The notes below the pieces were generated by a model. The model did not search any database. It was not told where the DNA came from and saw only the letters and a list, made by a program, of their open reading frames with translations. 6,248 nucleotides of DNA. Source: Dehalococcoidia bacterium (GTDB lineage Bacteria; Chloroflexota; Dehalococcoidia; Dehalococcoidales; DAOWJC01). The stretch spans positions 1-6,248 of the forward strand of contig DAOWJC010000023.1 of NCBI GenBank assembly GCA_030640595.1, read 5' to 3'. Positions 1 through 6,248 of this stretch are shown piece by piece (position 1 is the stretch's first letter; each line of letters opens with the position of its first letter). Position numbers and translations under genes: made by a program.

Positions 1-540
1 AATATCCTTCTCTTTGGTTACCCCCAGCAATAACCCGTTCAGCCCTGAGATTTGCAGATTACCCCTTTCCACTAAATTATACTTTTTCAAATCCTCAACT
101 ACCTGCTGGTTAGTAGCTACCCCCCAGACCCTGGGTTGTTCGGTATGGTGGATACGGGTCAGGGCGGCGGCACAAGTGTATATTCGCTTAACCTGAAAAT
201 GTAGTCCCACATCAAGGACACAATTAGCCAGCTCATATGCCTTGGCGGCTGGTTGGTCCTCGCCGATGAATAATATTATATCACTCCCCCCCTCTTTGTT
301 TTTCCAGTAGTAGAACTTGTTCTGAGGGAACTGTGGTGCCTCAACTACATTGTCCTTGACCACTACCCCGATGGGGTCGAAGAAATAAGAAGCCTCGATT
401 TCGCCTAGTTCTTTAAAGTTCAGTTTTCTTTTCAGATATGTAGCCACTATAATTGATACATTGCCGATGCCGGGCCAGGCAGCCAGCATAACTGGTGACT
501 TAAGTTTTGGCCGGGCACAAAGCTTAACTAAACCCTTCAT
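1..540 (-). CDS. PAC2-family protein (proteasome assembly chaperone-like fold), partial at 3' end
   Basis: Translating the minus strand from the ATG at 538-540 gives 180 residues with no stop before the window edge, so the C-terminus is missing. The N-terminal strand followed by AAWPGIGNV (residues 20-28), then FIGEDQP (91-97), TCAAAL (122-127), GVATNQQ (140-146) and NLQISGLNGLLLG (161-173) fit the PAC2 family (PF09754/COG2047). Members are usually about 240-300 residues, so roughly two thirds is visible. In eukaryotes and archaea this fold serves proteasome assembly; in bacteria without a clear proteasome the role is unknown, and such proteins are sometimes mislabelled ATP-grasp. An AAAGG lies about 9 bases before the ATG, a modest ribosome binding site. 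The gene follows the HEPN-like gene by 63 bases on the same strand, so it may be the last gene of the tldD transcript. The family call is fairly secure; the function is not. Confidence 0.82.
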   Translation of the reverse strand, partial: MKGLVKLCARPKLKSPVMLAAWPGIGNVSIIVATYLKRKLNFKELGEIEASYFFDPIGVVVKDNVVEAPQFPQNKFYYWKNKEGGSDIILFIGEDQPAAKAYELANCVLDVGLHFQVKRIYTCAAALTRIHHTEQPRVWGVATNQQVVEDLKKYNLVERGNLQISGLNGLLLGVTKEKDI

Positions 541-603
541 TTGGTTATACCTTTTTGTCCCTTGTTTAAAGCTACCCCTTAGTGAAATTGTTTGTCAACC
601 CCG

Positions 604-1521
604 TTAGATTTTATTAGGTAACCCTATCCCCTTTATCCCCTTCCCCTTGATAAGGGGAAGGGGAAGATTTATAAGAGGGGCTTCGCCCCTTTCTTTTGTA
701 CTTTTGTTCGTTGCCTTTGCCTTGCTATGGTACTCGCTCATATCGACACCGAAATGCTCCCCTATCCTCGCGATTAGTTCTAAGGCGTATTCCATGACAG
801 ATTGGAAGTATTGCTCTATCATTTCGTGATTAACTTTCACCGGATCTCCAACCCTTAGTTTCATCCATGGGCAGGAGTCAACGAATCGGCGATCTGTAAA
901 TCCAGAACGATGAACCAAGATATTTCTTATTTGGTTAAGCTCAAACAGATTGCGGCTAACATCTTCATCAACTGGCCCCGATAGACCGAATGGCTCAAGC
1001 AGTAACTCAAATCGTGTGATTCCTGTTTTTAGAGGCGCTGATAGTTCCTGCTCAAGTCGATCGATAATATAGAAAAACCGCTCCTCGCCCTCAAAGCGCT
1101 CATACTCACCAATTCTAACGCGGAGCTTTTGTATTGCTTCAACCTCCATGGCTTGCTTATAATTCTGCAACCATCGGACGATGAACAAGCGAATCGTGGC
1201 TTCGAGAGCCGACCACAGCGCAATCGTGGTCTGTGCATGAAGAAGTGGAAAACCGTCGTTTACTTCTCTGTGGGCAAGTTCAGCTTCTTTTTTGGCGTTT
1301 TCGAACCTGTCATGGGCTTCCTCGCTGAAGTCCTCTTCAACTTTTGCCACCGCTTGAACTATCTTAGGTACTCCGCGTAACATGGAAATACCGCTCATGC
1401 TTAAATGTAGCAGATGACCAAGTCTCTCTGTCTGATCTATAAAATCTCTGAAGGGTTGTGTAGCCCATTTTGGTGCCCCAGGCTTCTTATCGCTATTTTC
1501 TTTTTGCGTCGCCCTTGCCAT
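604..1521 (-). CDS. Hypothetical protein with HEPN-like RX4H motif; C-terminal tail encoded by a repeat
   Basis: This 305-residue protein is soluble, largely helical and has no signal peptide or membrane segment. I do not recognise a named family. Two features recall the HEPN superfamily (RiboL-PSP-HEPN/MAE_28990-like): a hydrophobic helix with SALEATIRLFIV (residues 104-115) and, near the end of a later helix, NLFELNQIRNILVH (191-204), where R199 and H204 form an R-x4-H motif. In known HEPN RNases these residues are catalytic, so an RNase or toxin-like role is possible but inferred. No nucleotidyltransferase (MNT) partner or other obvious antitoxin is adjacent. GGAG lies 7 bases before the ATG, supporting this start. 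From about residue 278 the chain (RGEAPLINLPLPL, then IKGKGIKGIG) is translated from a GC-rich palindrome and tandem 9-mer, so the native end may once have lain earlier. It sits 49 bases after tldE, on the same strand. Existence as a gene is likely; the HEPN assignment is moderate to low. Confidence 0.72.
   Translation of the reverse strand: MARATQKENSDKKPGAPKWATQPFRDFIDQTERLGHLLHLSMSGISMLRGVPKIVQAVAKVEEDFSEEAHDRFENAKKEAELAHREVNDGFPLLHAQTTIALWSALEATIRLFIVRWLQNYKQAMEVEAIQKLRVRIGEYERFEGEERFFYIIDRLEQELSAPLKTGITRFELLLEPFGLSGPVDEDVSRNLFELNQIRNILVHRSGFTDRRFVDSCPWMKLRVGDPVKVNHEMIEQYFQSVMEYALELIARIGEHFGVDMSEYHSKAKATNKSTKERGEAPLINLPLPLIKGKGIKGIGLPNKI
617..692. repeat. GC-rich palindromic element overlapping the 3' end of the HEPN-like gene
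   Basis: The stretch contains three linked structures. A 13-bp perfect stem (636-648 with 652-664, core CCCCTTCCCCTT) has a 3-base GAT loop. A second hairpin at 676-690 pairs AGGGGC with GCCCCT around a TTC loop. A tandem direct repeat of TATCCCCTT occupies 625-633 and 634-642. The composition, C-rich on one strand and G-rich on the other, differs from the surrounding coding sequence. This looks like a copy of a dispersed palindromic (REP/MITE-like) element that has landed at the end of the gene and supplied its last codons and stop. Only one copy lies in the window, so the dispersed nature is inferred. Confidence 0.6.
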
Positions 1522-1526
1522 AGTGT

Positions 1527-1532
1527 CACTCC
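1527..1532 (-). promoter_or_regulatory. Ribosome binding site of the HEPN-like gene
   Basis: On the minus strand GGAGTG stands just before the ATG, with 7 bases between GGAG and the start codon. It fixes the start at 1521. The 49-base gap back to the tldE stop shows no convincing promoter, which suits read-through from tldE. Confidence 0.6.
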
Positions 1533-1570
1533 ATTTTAGCGATTACGCTTAACCACCCTTGATAAACACC

Positions 1571-2872
1571 CTACTTACTCGCCACTGACAGGCTGGGGCA
1601 GTAAATAGATGGGGTGTTAAGAAAGCTACCCACCCACTTGACATCACTGCCAATAGCTGTAATCTGCTTTAGAAGCTGATAGACATTTCCCGAAACCATA
1701 GTATCCTTAACCCTACCTACTATTTTACCACTTTCCACCTTATAACCCAGCAAGACATTGCCACTGAAATCGCCGCCCAGGATGTTGCCCTGTGTCGCAC
1801 CCATGAGATACTCAACGACTAACCCTTCCTTTATATCGTTTACCATTTCATCAAAGGTGGTATTGCCCGGGGCAATAATAAAGGCACTGGGTGCCGGGGC
1901 AGGCAATCCACCACGATTTCGGCTGCCATTGCCGGTGCTGCGGGTATGAGCCAGGGCGGCGGTTTGCAGGTCGTAAAGAAAGTTGGCTACCGTTCCCTTT
2001 TCAATTAGAGGGGTGCGTTGACTGGGTATGCCCTCATCATCGCAGGGACGACTTTCCGGGCGGTAGGCTAGGGTGGAGTCGTCCCACAACCATAGCTTTT
2101 CATCAAAGACCGGCTGACCCAGTTTACTGCCTATAGGTGAAGCTCCTTCCAGAACAATCTTGCCATTGAAAGCTGTCATCAGGGGTGGGATTAGGGCACA
2201 AGCTACCCCCATAGGAGTAAATATTACCGGCACAGACTTGGTTGGTATTGAGGCTCGGTTTTTGGCTAGCTCAAGCTGCTGGAGTACCACCTCAGCTACA
2301 GCTTTAGGCTCTAGTAAGGGATGGCAGGAACTTTGGCTTTCACCGACAAAGAGCATGTCAGTGTCACGAATCAAATGACCCTCAATACCCAGGCTAAAGA
2401 TGCTTTCTTTATAGTTTGCCTGTCCACCACGAGAATTTATAATATGGACTGATATTAGGCTCTTAGTCACTCCGGCTTCGCACACAATATCTGAAGTGTG
2501 CCCCCTAACCGTGGTTATGAGTTCTTCACCGAGCTTAACCATTTCCTCTACGGGTATTGACTCTACATCAGGGTCGAAGATATCAACCTTGGGGTAGGCG
2601 GTCAGGGAAGGAAGCTCGAACCTGGCGGTCATGCCAAACTGGGCTGTTTCCACGGCATTATTAACCAGGTTCTGAGTATCGCCTAGCTCGGTAGTGGTTG
2701 CATAGCCAATCTTGCCTTGCCTGATAATACGCAGCGCCACACTTGTGCTCTGCTTGCTTTGAATATGCTTCAGGCGGTTAGCTTCGAATTGAACCGGGGT
2801 TTCCTCCGAGGAGACCGTGAAGACCTCAGCCTCCTCAGCTACCCTTTTAGCTTGGGTCAGGATATTTTCCAC
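1571..2872 (-). CDS. tldE: TldE/PmbA-family protease subunit
   Basis: This 433-residue protein is full length for the family (about 430-450). The N-terminal domain carries the TldD/PmbA pattern, with FEANRLKHIQSKQSTSVALR (residues 29-48) then GKIGYATTTEL (53-63). The C-terminal domain has GSRNRGGLPAPAPSAFIIAPGN (316-337), GGDFSGNVLLGY (366-377) and SGNVYQLLKQITAIGSDV (394-411), matching the TldE/PmbA C-terminal barrel. It lacks the HExxxH zinc motif, as expected for the non-catalytic partner. In E. coli, TldD and TldE form a cytoplasmic heterodimeric metalloprotease that removes the microcin B17 leader and degrades flexible peptides such as the antitoxin CcdA. The start is GTG; a GGAGG placed 7 bases upstream, inside the end of tldD, supports it. 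The start abuts the tldD stop directly, implying translational coupling. The stop is TAG. Confidence 0.93.
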   Translation of the reverse strand: MENILTQAKRVAEEAEVFTVSSEETPVQFEANRLKHIQSKQSTSVALRIIRQGKIGYATTTELGDTQNLVNNAVETAQFGMTARFELPSLTAYPKVDIFDPDVESIPVEEMVKLGEELITTVRGHTSDIVCEAGVTKSLISVHIINSRGGQANYKESIFSLGIEGHLIRDTDMLFVGESQSSCHPLLEPKAVAEVVLQQLELAKNRASIPTKSVPVIFTPMGVACALIPPLMTAFNGKIVLEGASPIGSKLGQPVFDEKLWLWDDSTLAYRPESRPCDDEGIPSQRTPLIEKGTVANFLYDLQTAALAHTRSTGNGSRNRGGLPAPAPSAFIIAPGNTTFDEMVNDIKEGLVVEYLMGATQGNILGGDFSGNVLLGYKVESGKIVGRVKDTMVSGNVYQLLKQITAIGSDVKWVGSFLNTPSIYCPSLSVASK

Positions 2873-4240
2873 TTATCTGCCTCCGACTAAACAATGGTGA
2901 ATCCTGATATGGGGGCTGCCGTTGGCAACAGGCAAAGGGGATTGTACCCCCTTGCCACAACCACCACCCTGATTCATCTCCAGGTCGTTGCCAATAGCAT
3001 CTATGTTGTTAAGGGTGGTGAATACATTGCCGGTAAGCACTACCGGTCGTAATGTCTCGGCGAGTTTGCCATTTCTAATCATACAGGCTTCTCCAGCCGA
3101 GAAGGTGAACATCTCCATACTGGTCATGCCGCCATACCAGTTCTTGGCATACACTCCTTCTTTGATATCGCTTATTATGTCATCAAAGGAGGCTGCCCTT
3201 GGCTCAATATAGGTATTGGTCATACGGACAATAGGCGGGTAACGATAGTTAATGGCTCTGGCATTACCCGTAGGCTTCTCTTTCATCTTGGCAGCGGTTT
3301 CCCTGGAATGAAGCCTGCCGACTAATTTGCCCTCCCAAATAAGGTAGGTTTTAGTTGCCGGCACCCCTTCATCGTCATATTTATAGCTGCCTCGCAGTCC
3401 GGGTATAGTCGCAGTATCAACAATATTGAGTTCGGCGCCACCGAATTTTTTGCCCAGAACCATAATTTCACGCAAGCGGTCATTTTCATAAACAAAGTCA
3501 GCTTCTGATAGGTGTCCGAAGGCTTCATGGACGAAGACGCCAGCCAGAACCGGGTCTAAGACTACGGTATATTCTCCCCCCTTCACCTGTGGGGCTGATA
3601 GTAGCTCCACAGCCCGCTGTGCCATTTGCTCTATTTGGTGGTGGAGACCCTTAATTTGGCTAAAATCGCCGCTGCTGCCCAGGTTCAGTCCTACCTGCTG
3701 TACCTCGCTGCCTTCGGTGGCTACAGCCGTCAGACGGAGGGTAATACCTGACCTTTCCTGCTCAATATAGCTGCCTGATGAATTTAAAAAGATGACTTTT
3801 TTATGGCTATCGTCATATGAGATAATTGAGGTCTGGAGCCTTGGGGTGTGCCAGATAATATCGTTATATTCATCCAGTAGCTGCTTCTTTTCAGCTAAAG
3901 GCATAGCCACCGGATTCTTCTCCTGGCTTGATACTGTATCAACCACCGGCTCCACCGGAGCCAGTTGGCTTTCTTCATTACCGACAAATTGGGCTTGCTT
4001 AACTGCCAGTTCTACCGTGCCTGGTAGCTTATCAAGGTTATTAAAGCTGACGAAGCCCCAGCCACCTCTTACCAGGGCTCGCACATTTCCCCCGATGGCA
4101 CTGGTCTTGCCGATGGACTCCAGCTCCCTCCCCCGATAGGTAATACGGCTGGTCTGGCTCTCCTCAAGGCGAACCTCTACATAATCGGCACTATATCCCT
4201 TAAGTGCTAGCTGGCGTCCAATAGCTTCAATGTGGGTCAT
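2873..4240 (-). CDS. tldD: TldD zinc metalloprotease catalytic subunit
   Basis: From the ATG at 4238-4240 this is a 455-residue protein of usual family length. The zinc-binding motif is HEAFGH at residues 238-243 followed by LSEADFVYEN. The conserved C-terminal GGGCGKGVQ places a cysteine at residue 428, aligning with the third metal ligand of E. coli TldD (Cys454). Other family blocks are GLRGSYKYDDEGVPA (281-295), NARAINYRYPPIVRMTNTY (326-344) and the closing IRIHHCLVGG. It acts with TldE as a cytoplasmic heterodimer cleaving small or unfolded peptides. The frame stays open to a GTG at 4271-4273 (11 more residues), but that GTG has no Shine-Dalgarno site and its codons overlap a near-consensus promoter, so I prefer the ATG. 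No Shine-Dalgarno precedes the ATG either, consistent with a near-leaderless mRNA. It is the first gene of the leftward cluster. Confidence 0.94.
   Translation of the reverse strand: MTHIEAIGRQLALKGYSADYVEVRLEESQTSRITYRGRELESIGKTSAIGGNVRALVRGGWGFVSFNNLDKLPGTVELAVKQAQFVGNEESQLAPVEPVVDTVSSQEKNPVAMPLAEKKQLLDEYNDIIWHTPRLQTSIISYDDSHKKVIFLNSSGSYIEQERSGITLRLTAVATEGSEVQQVGLNLGSSGDFSQIKGLHHQIEQMAQRAVELLSAPQVKGGEYTVVLDPVLAGVFVHEAFGHLSEADFVYENDRLREIMVLGKKFGGAELNIVDTATIPGLRGSYKYDDEGVPATKTYLIWEGKLVGRLHSRETAAKMKEKPTGNARAINYRYPPIVRMTNTYIEPRAASFDDIISDIKEGVYAKNWYGGMTSMEMFTFSAGEACMIRNGKLAETLRPVVLTGNVFTTLNNIDAIGNDLEMNQGGGCGKGVQSPLPVANGSPHIRIHHCLVGGR
2880..2884 (-). promoter_or_regulatory. tldE ribosome binding site inside the end of tldD
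   Basis: GGAGG on the minus strand lies within the Val-Gly-Gly-Arg-stop codons of tldD, 7 bases before the GTG of tldE. The stop TAA and the start GTG touch with no base between. This fits reinitiation or coupled translation giving balanced amounts of the two protease subunits. Confidence 0.75.
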
Positions 4241-4252
4241 AGATAAGGCTAG

Positions 4253-4280
4253 TTTATAGAAGCGCCAGTTCACTTGTCAA
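4253..4280 (-). promoter_or_regulatory. Near-consensus sigma-70-type promoter for tldD
   Basis: On the minus strand a perfect TTGACA (4280-4275) is followed after 16 bases by TATAAA (4258-4253), five of six matches to the -10 consensus. A start about 7 bases on, near 4246, leaves roughly 6 bases before the tldD ATG at 4240. A second TTGACA lies upstream at 4315-4310 but has no -10 box at proper spacing. The element is read by eye; the exact transcription start is inferred. Confidence 0.6.
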
Positions 4281-4403
4281 TTTTATAAAAAACAGCCTTT
4301 CTTTACTATTGTCAAATTCAGTAGTAAGCTATTGAAAGGGGTGGGGTTAGTGGTGTAACATTTGGTTGACATCTCTCCAGGCTTGAGTCTAGAGGAGCAG
4401 GCT

Positions 4404-4433
4404 TTGCTACCGTCTTGTAGGAGAATTTATATT
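4404..4433 (+). promoter_or_regulatory. Possible promoter of the HD-domain gene
   Basis: TTGCTA at 4404-4409 and TATATT at 4428-4433 are separated by 18 bases, a weak -35 with a good -10. A start near 4440 would give a leader of about 35 bases including the Shine-Dalgarno site. A perfect TTGACA at 4366-4371 is an alternative -35, but only a poor -10 (TCTAGA) lies at the right distance. The call is tentative. Confidence 0.3.
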
Positions 4434-4440
4434 AATCTCG

Positions 4441-4469
4441 CTGTTAACACTAATTAGCAGGGAAGGAGG
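4441..4469 (+). promoter_or_regulatory. Leader hairpin and strong ribosome binding site of the HD-domain gene
   Basis: AAGGAGG at 4463-4469 sits 5 bases before the ATG at 4475 and decides that start. Immediately upstream, CTGTTAA (4441-4447) can pair with TTAGCAG (4454-4460), 7 pairs including one G-U, around a 6-base loop. The stem ends two bases before the Shine-Dalgarno and leaves it free. It is AT-rich and short, so it may be chance. Confidence 0.5.
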
Positions 4470-4474
4470 GACAA

Positions 4475-5026
4475 ATGACTCGGAAAGAGGTGCTTGAATC
4501 TATTAAAGCTAATGTGGAGAACCAAAATCTGGTGAAGCACATGCTAGCTACTGAGGCTATTATGCGGGCTCTAGCTAAGCGCCTTGGTGAGGATGAGGAG
4601 GTGTGGGGGCTTACCGGGCTCCTGCATGATATAGACGTGGAACTCACCGAGGGGGATATGAGCAGTCATAGTAAGCTGGGGGCTGACCTGGCCAGGGAGC
4701 TGGGAGCTAGCGAGACTATAGCTCATGCCATCCTGTGCCATAATGAAGCCCATGGCATTCCCCGAGAGACAAAGCTTGATAAAGCTCTGTTTTGCGCTGA
4801 CCCGCTGACTGGCTTAATCATTGCCGCCGCCTTGGTTCGCCCCGATAAGAAACTGGCTGGACTAGAGGCTAGCTCGGTAATCAAAAGATTTAAGGAGAAG
4901 AGCTTTGCCGCCGGGGCGAATAGGGAGCAAATTGCTTTATGCAGTGAAATTGGGCTTGAGCTTGATGAGTTTATTGAGCTGGGGCTGGTGGCAATGCAGG
5001 GGATTGCTGATGACCTGGGACTGTAA
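4475..5026 (+). CDS. HD-domain (HDIG-type) metal-dependent phosphohydrolase-like protein
   Basis: This 183-residue soluble protein has the HD-domain ligands in order: H22 (VKHML), H51-D52 (LLHDID), H65, H84, H89 (AHAILCHNEAHG) and D109 (FCADPLTGL). The H...HD...H...H...D pattern is typical of the HDIG class that can hold two metal ions. The last G of HDIG is D here. The C-terminal helices contain VRPDKKLAGL and FKEKSFAAGANREQI, blocks I associate with a conserved small HDIG family in Firmicutes and Chloroflexota-like bacteria. The substrate is unknown; a nucleotide or phosphoester is inferred only from the superfamily. No GYP motif, sensor domain or membrane segment is present. It stands alone on the plus strand, divergent from tldD and convergent with the SbcC-type gene. 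The strong AAGGAGG supports the start. The family call is sure; the function is not. Confidence 0.9.
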   Translation: MTRKEVLESIKANVENQNLVKHMLATEAIMRALAKRLGEDEEVWGLTGLLHDIDVELTEGDMSSHSKLGADLARELGASETIAHAILCHNEAHGIPRETKLDKALFCADPLTGLIIAAALVRPDKKLAGLEASSVIKRFKEKSFAAGANREQIALCSEIGLELDEFIELGLVAMQGIADDLGL

Positions 5027-5231
5027 GATTGTTTATCCAGAGTGTAAGCGAAAATGATGTTCTCTCCTGCGGTGTTTCTCAGTTGCCGTGATGATACGAT
5101 AAAAAATCATCCTCATTCTCGACAGTTATTTTGTTATAAAATTACTTTTCTGCCTCCCGTGTTAAGCACCCTCTAATTTCTGAATGGTTTCCCTTCCGTT
5201 ATTCAATCTGCCAGCTTAGTTAGTAAACCTT
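5027..5231. other. Convergent intergenic gap with no recognised element
   Basis: This gap separates the ends of the HD gene (plus) and the SbcC-type gene (minus). I see no coding frame with a ribosome binding site, no RNA gene and no strong terminator. Two weak stems occur: GATGAT/ATCATC at 5090-5095 and 5106-5111 with a 10-base loop, and an AT-only ATTTT/AAAAT at 5128-5132 and 5138-5142. Neither is GC-rich nor followed by a clear T-run. Termination may be factor-dependent or the genes may read into each other. Confidence 0.5.
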
Positions 5232-6248
5232 TTAGCCCATAGAGACGGTTGAGCCTTCGGCGGTTTTGATAACATTAATGCGGGTGGGGAAGGCGTCTCT
5301 AAGCTCCTCAATATGGGTGATGACAAGTATCTTGTCAAAGTCGTCTTGAATAGAGTTTATCGCCTCTTTGAGCTTTTCTATGCCGACACTATCCTGAGTG
5401 CCAAAGCCTTCATCAATGACCAGGGTGGGAAGTGGTGCCCCGGCTCGCCGGGCTAATAGTTTGGACAGGGCAATACGAATGGCAAAGTCAATGCGGAAGG
5501 CCTCACCACCACTAAACATTTCATAATTTCGTGTTCCCAGCTCGTCGGAGATATTAATATCCAGGGTTTCTAGTAAATCCCCTTTCTTTGTTTCCCGCTG
5601 GGTCTCAATCTTCACGTGCATTCTATTATCGGTCATGCGTCCCAGCAGTCTATTGGCTTCGGCTTCAATTTCGGGGAGTGCCATTTCAATGAGCAGGGCC
5701 TGTATCCCCTTTTTGCCAAAAGCTTGGGCTAGGTCTTTATAGATTTTCTCCTCCTTTGAAGCTTGAGTTAGTTGCCTTTCCTTTTCCTTCTTTTTTATCT
5801 CCAGTTCAGAGCAGCGCTGTAGCTTTGCCTTGACACTCCATATTATCTCCTGGGCTTGTTTTTGTTGTGCGGTTAGTGCCTGGTATTGAGTTTCAGCCTG
5901 TGTTAAATCGTTAACTAGCTGGGGGAGGAGGCTGAGTTCTTCACTCAGGCTTTGCCTTTTATGATTATCAACCTCCAGGCTATGGCGAAGCTCTTGAGCG
6001 GCTACCTCGGCACGAGATAAATCCTCTTTTTCCTGGTTGATGCGCCTATCGGCTTCTTCCAGTTTTCGCTTGGGGATTTCATATTGCTCCAGATTAGTCA
6101 GCTGTTGCCGCACCTGTTCGTGTTGGTGTGAATCGTAGCCAAGCCTGGCTAATTCGGCTTCAAGCTCGCCTAGCGCCTGCTGCTCAACAAGGGCAAAATC
6201 CCTTCTGGCTAGTTGCTGTTCAATCTCGGTCAGTCTGTTCCTTTCCTG
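5232..6248 (-). CDS. sbcC: SbcC/Rad50-type ATPase, C-terminal part (5' end outside window)
   Basis: The minus-strand frame is open from the right edge to the TAA at 5232-5234, giving 338 residues with no true start in view. The GTG at 6111-6113 is internal, because in-frame coiled-coil sequence (45 codons) continues beyond it. Residues 1 to about 170 are a charged coiled coil with GYDSHQHEQV (37-46), the sort of segment seen on the return arm after the Rad50 zinc hook; the hook CxxC is not in the window. The globular part has GKKGIQALLIE (178-188), the ABC signature FSGGEAFRIDFAIRIAL (245-261), Walker B TLVIDEGFGTQD (275-286) and the switch histidine in ITHIEEL (310-316). Walker A lies off-window. 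With SbcD/Mre11 such proteins process DNA ends and hairpins. Usual lengths are 800-1050 residues, so about a third is present. Confidence 0.9.
   Translation of the reverse strand, partial: QERNRLTEIEQQLARRDFALVEQQALGELEAELARLGYDSHQHEQVRQQLTNLEQYEIPKRKLEEADRRINQEKEDLSRAEVAAQELRHSLEVDNHKRQSLSEELSLLPQLVNDLTQAETQYQALTAQQKQAQEIIWSVKAKLQRCSELEIKKKEKERQLTQASKEEKIYKDLAQAFGKKGIQALLIEMALPEIEAEANRLLGRMTDNRMHVKIETQRETKKGDLLETLDINISDELGTRNYEMFSGGEAFRIDFAIRIALSKLLARRAGAPLPTLVIDEGFGTQDSVGIEKLKEAINSIQDDFDKILVITHIEELRDAFPTRINVIKTAEGSTVSMG

Noticed and set aside
565..598. Promoter for the PAC2 gene from TTGACA at 598-593 on the minus strand
   Set aside because: No good -10 box lies 16-18 bases downstream; TTTAAA is 22 bases away and TAGCTT matches poorly.
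636..664. Strong 13-bp hairpin as a transcription terminator for the leftward genes
   Set aside because: On the minus strand it lies before the stop codon and is followed by a G-rich stretch, not a T-run.
1129..1380. Open plus-strand frame of 83 codons opposite the HEPN-like gene
   Set aside because: It is antisense to a longer frame with a proper Shine-Dalgarno site, and its translation resembles no family.
3792..4139. Open plus-strand frame of 115 codons opposite tldD
   Set aside because: It lies entirely antisense to well-conserved TldD coding sequence, has no ribosome binding site and no recognisable protein pattern.
4282..4315. Second tldD promoter using TTGACA at 4315-4310
   Set aside because: The nearest TATAAA is 22 bases away, too far for a standard spacer.
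5128..5142. AT-only hairpin as a terminator between the convergent genes
   Set aside because: The stem is 5 bp of A-T pairs with no following T-run, too weak to call.

Overview
The window looks like an ordinary bacterial chromosome segment of moderate GC content. It has tightly packed genes, mostly with good Shine-Dalgarno sites, and a mix of ATG and GTG starts. The gene set (PAC2-family protein, TldD/TldE protease pair, HDIG-type phosphohydrolase-like protein, SbcC/Rad50-type ATPase) and a GC-rich dispersed-looking palindrome remind me of Chloroflexota of the Dehalococcoidia type. That is a low-confidence guess from gene style, not from a marker gene. No rRNA, tRNA, transposase, integrase or CRISPR array was seen.

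Layout, left to right. Positions 1-540 (minus) hold the N-terminal 180 residues of a PAC2-family protein, cut by the left edge. Positions 604-1521 (minus) encode a 305-residue protein of unknown function with a HEPN-like RNxLVH motif; its last ~28 residues are read from a palindromic repeat. Positions 1571-2872 (minus) are tldE/pmbA, and 2873-4240 (minus) are tldD with its zinc motif. A divergent promoter region lies at about 4241-4474. Positions 4475-5026 (plus) encode an HD-domain protein. Positions 5027-5231 are a convergent non-coding gap with no convincing terminator. Positions 5232-6248 (minus) are the C-terminal third or so of an SbcC/Rad50-type nuclease subunit, cut by the right edge.

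How the genes may work together. tldD and tldE abut with no spacer, and the tldE ribosome binding site lies in the last codons of tldD, so the two subunits of one protease are probably translationally coupled. The HEPN-like gene and the PAC2 gene follow on the same strand after gaps of 49 and 63 bases, so one transcript from the tldD promoter could carry all four. A near-consensus promoter sits so close to the tldD ATG that the mRNA would have almost no leader; this also argues against the longer GTG-initiated tldD frame. The HD gene is transcribed divergently with its own strong Shine-Dalgarno site. The SbcC-type gene belongs to a separate unit entering from the right.

I did not find a clearly new system. 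The parts most worth a second look are the orphan HEPN-like protein inside the protease/PAC2 cluster, its repeat-derived tail, and the near-leaderless tldD start.
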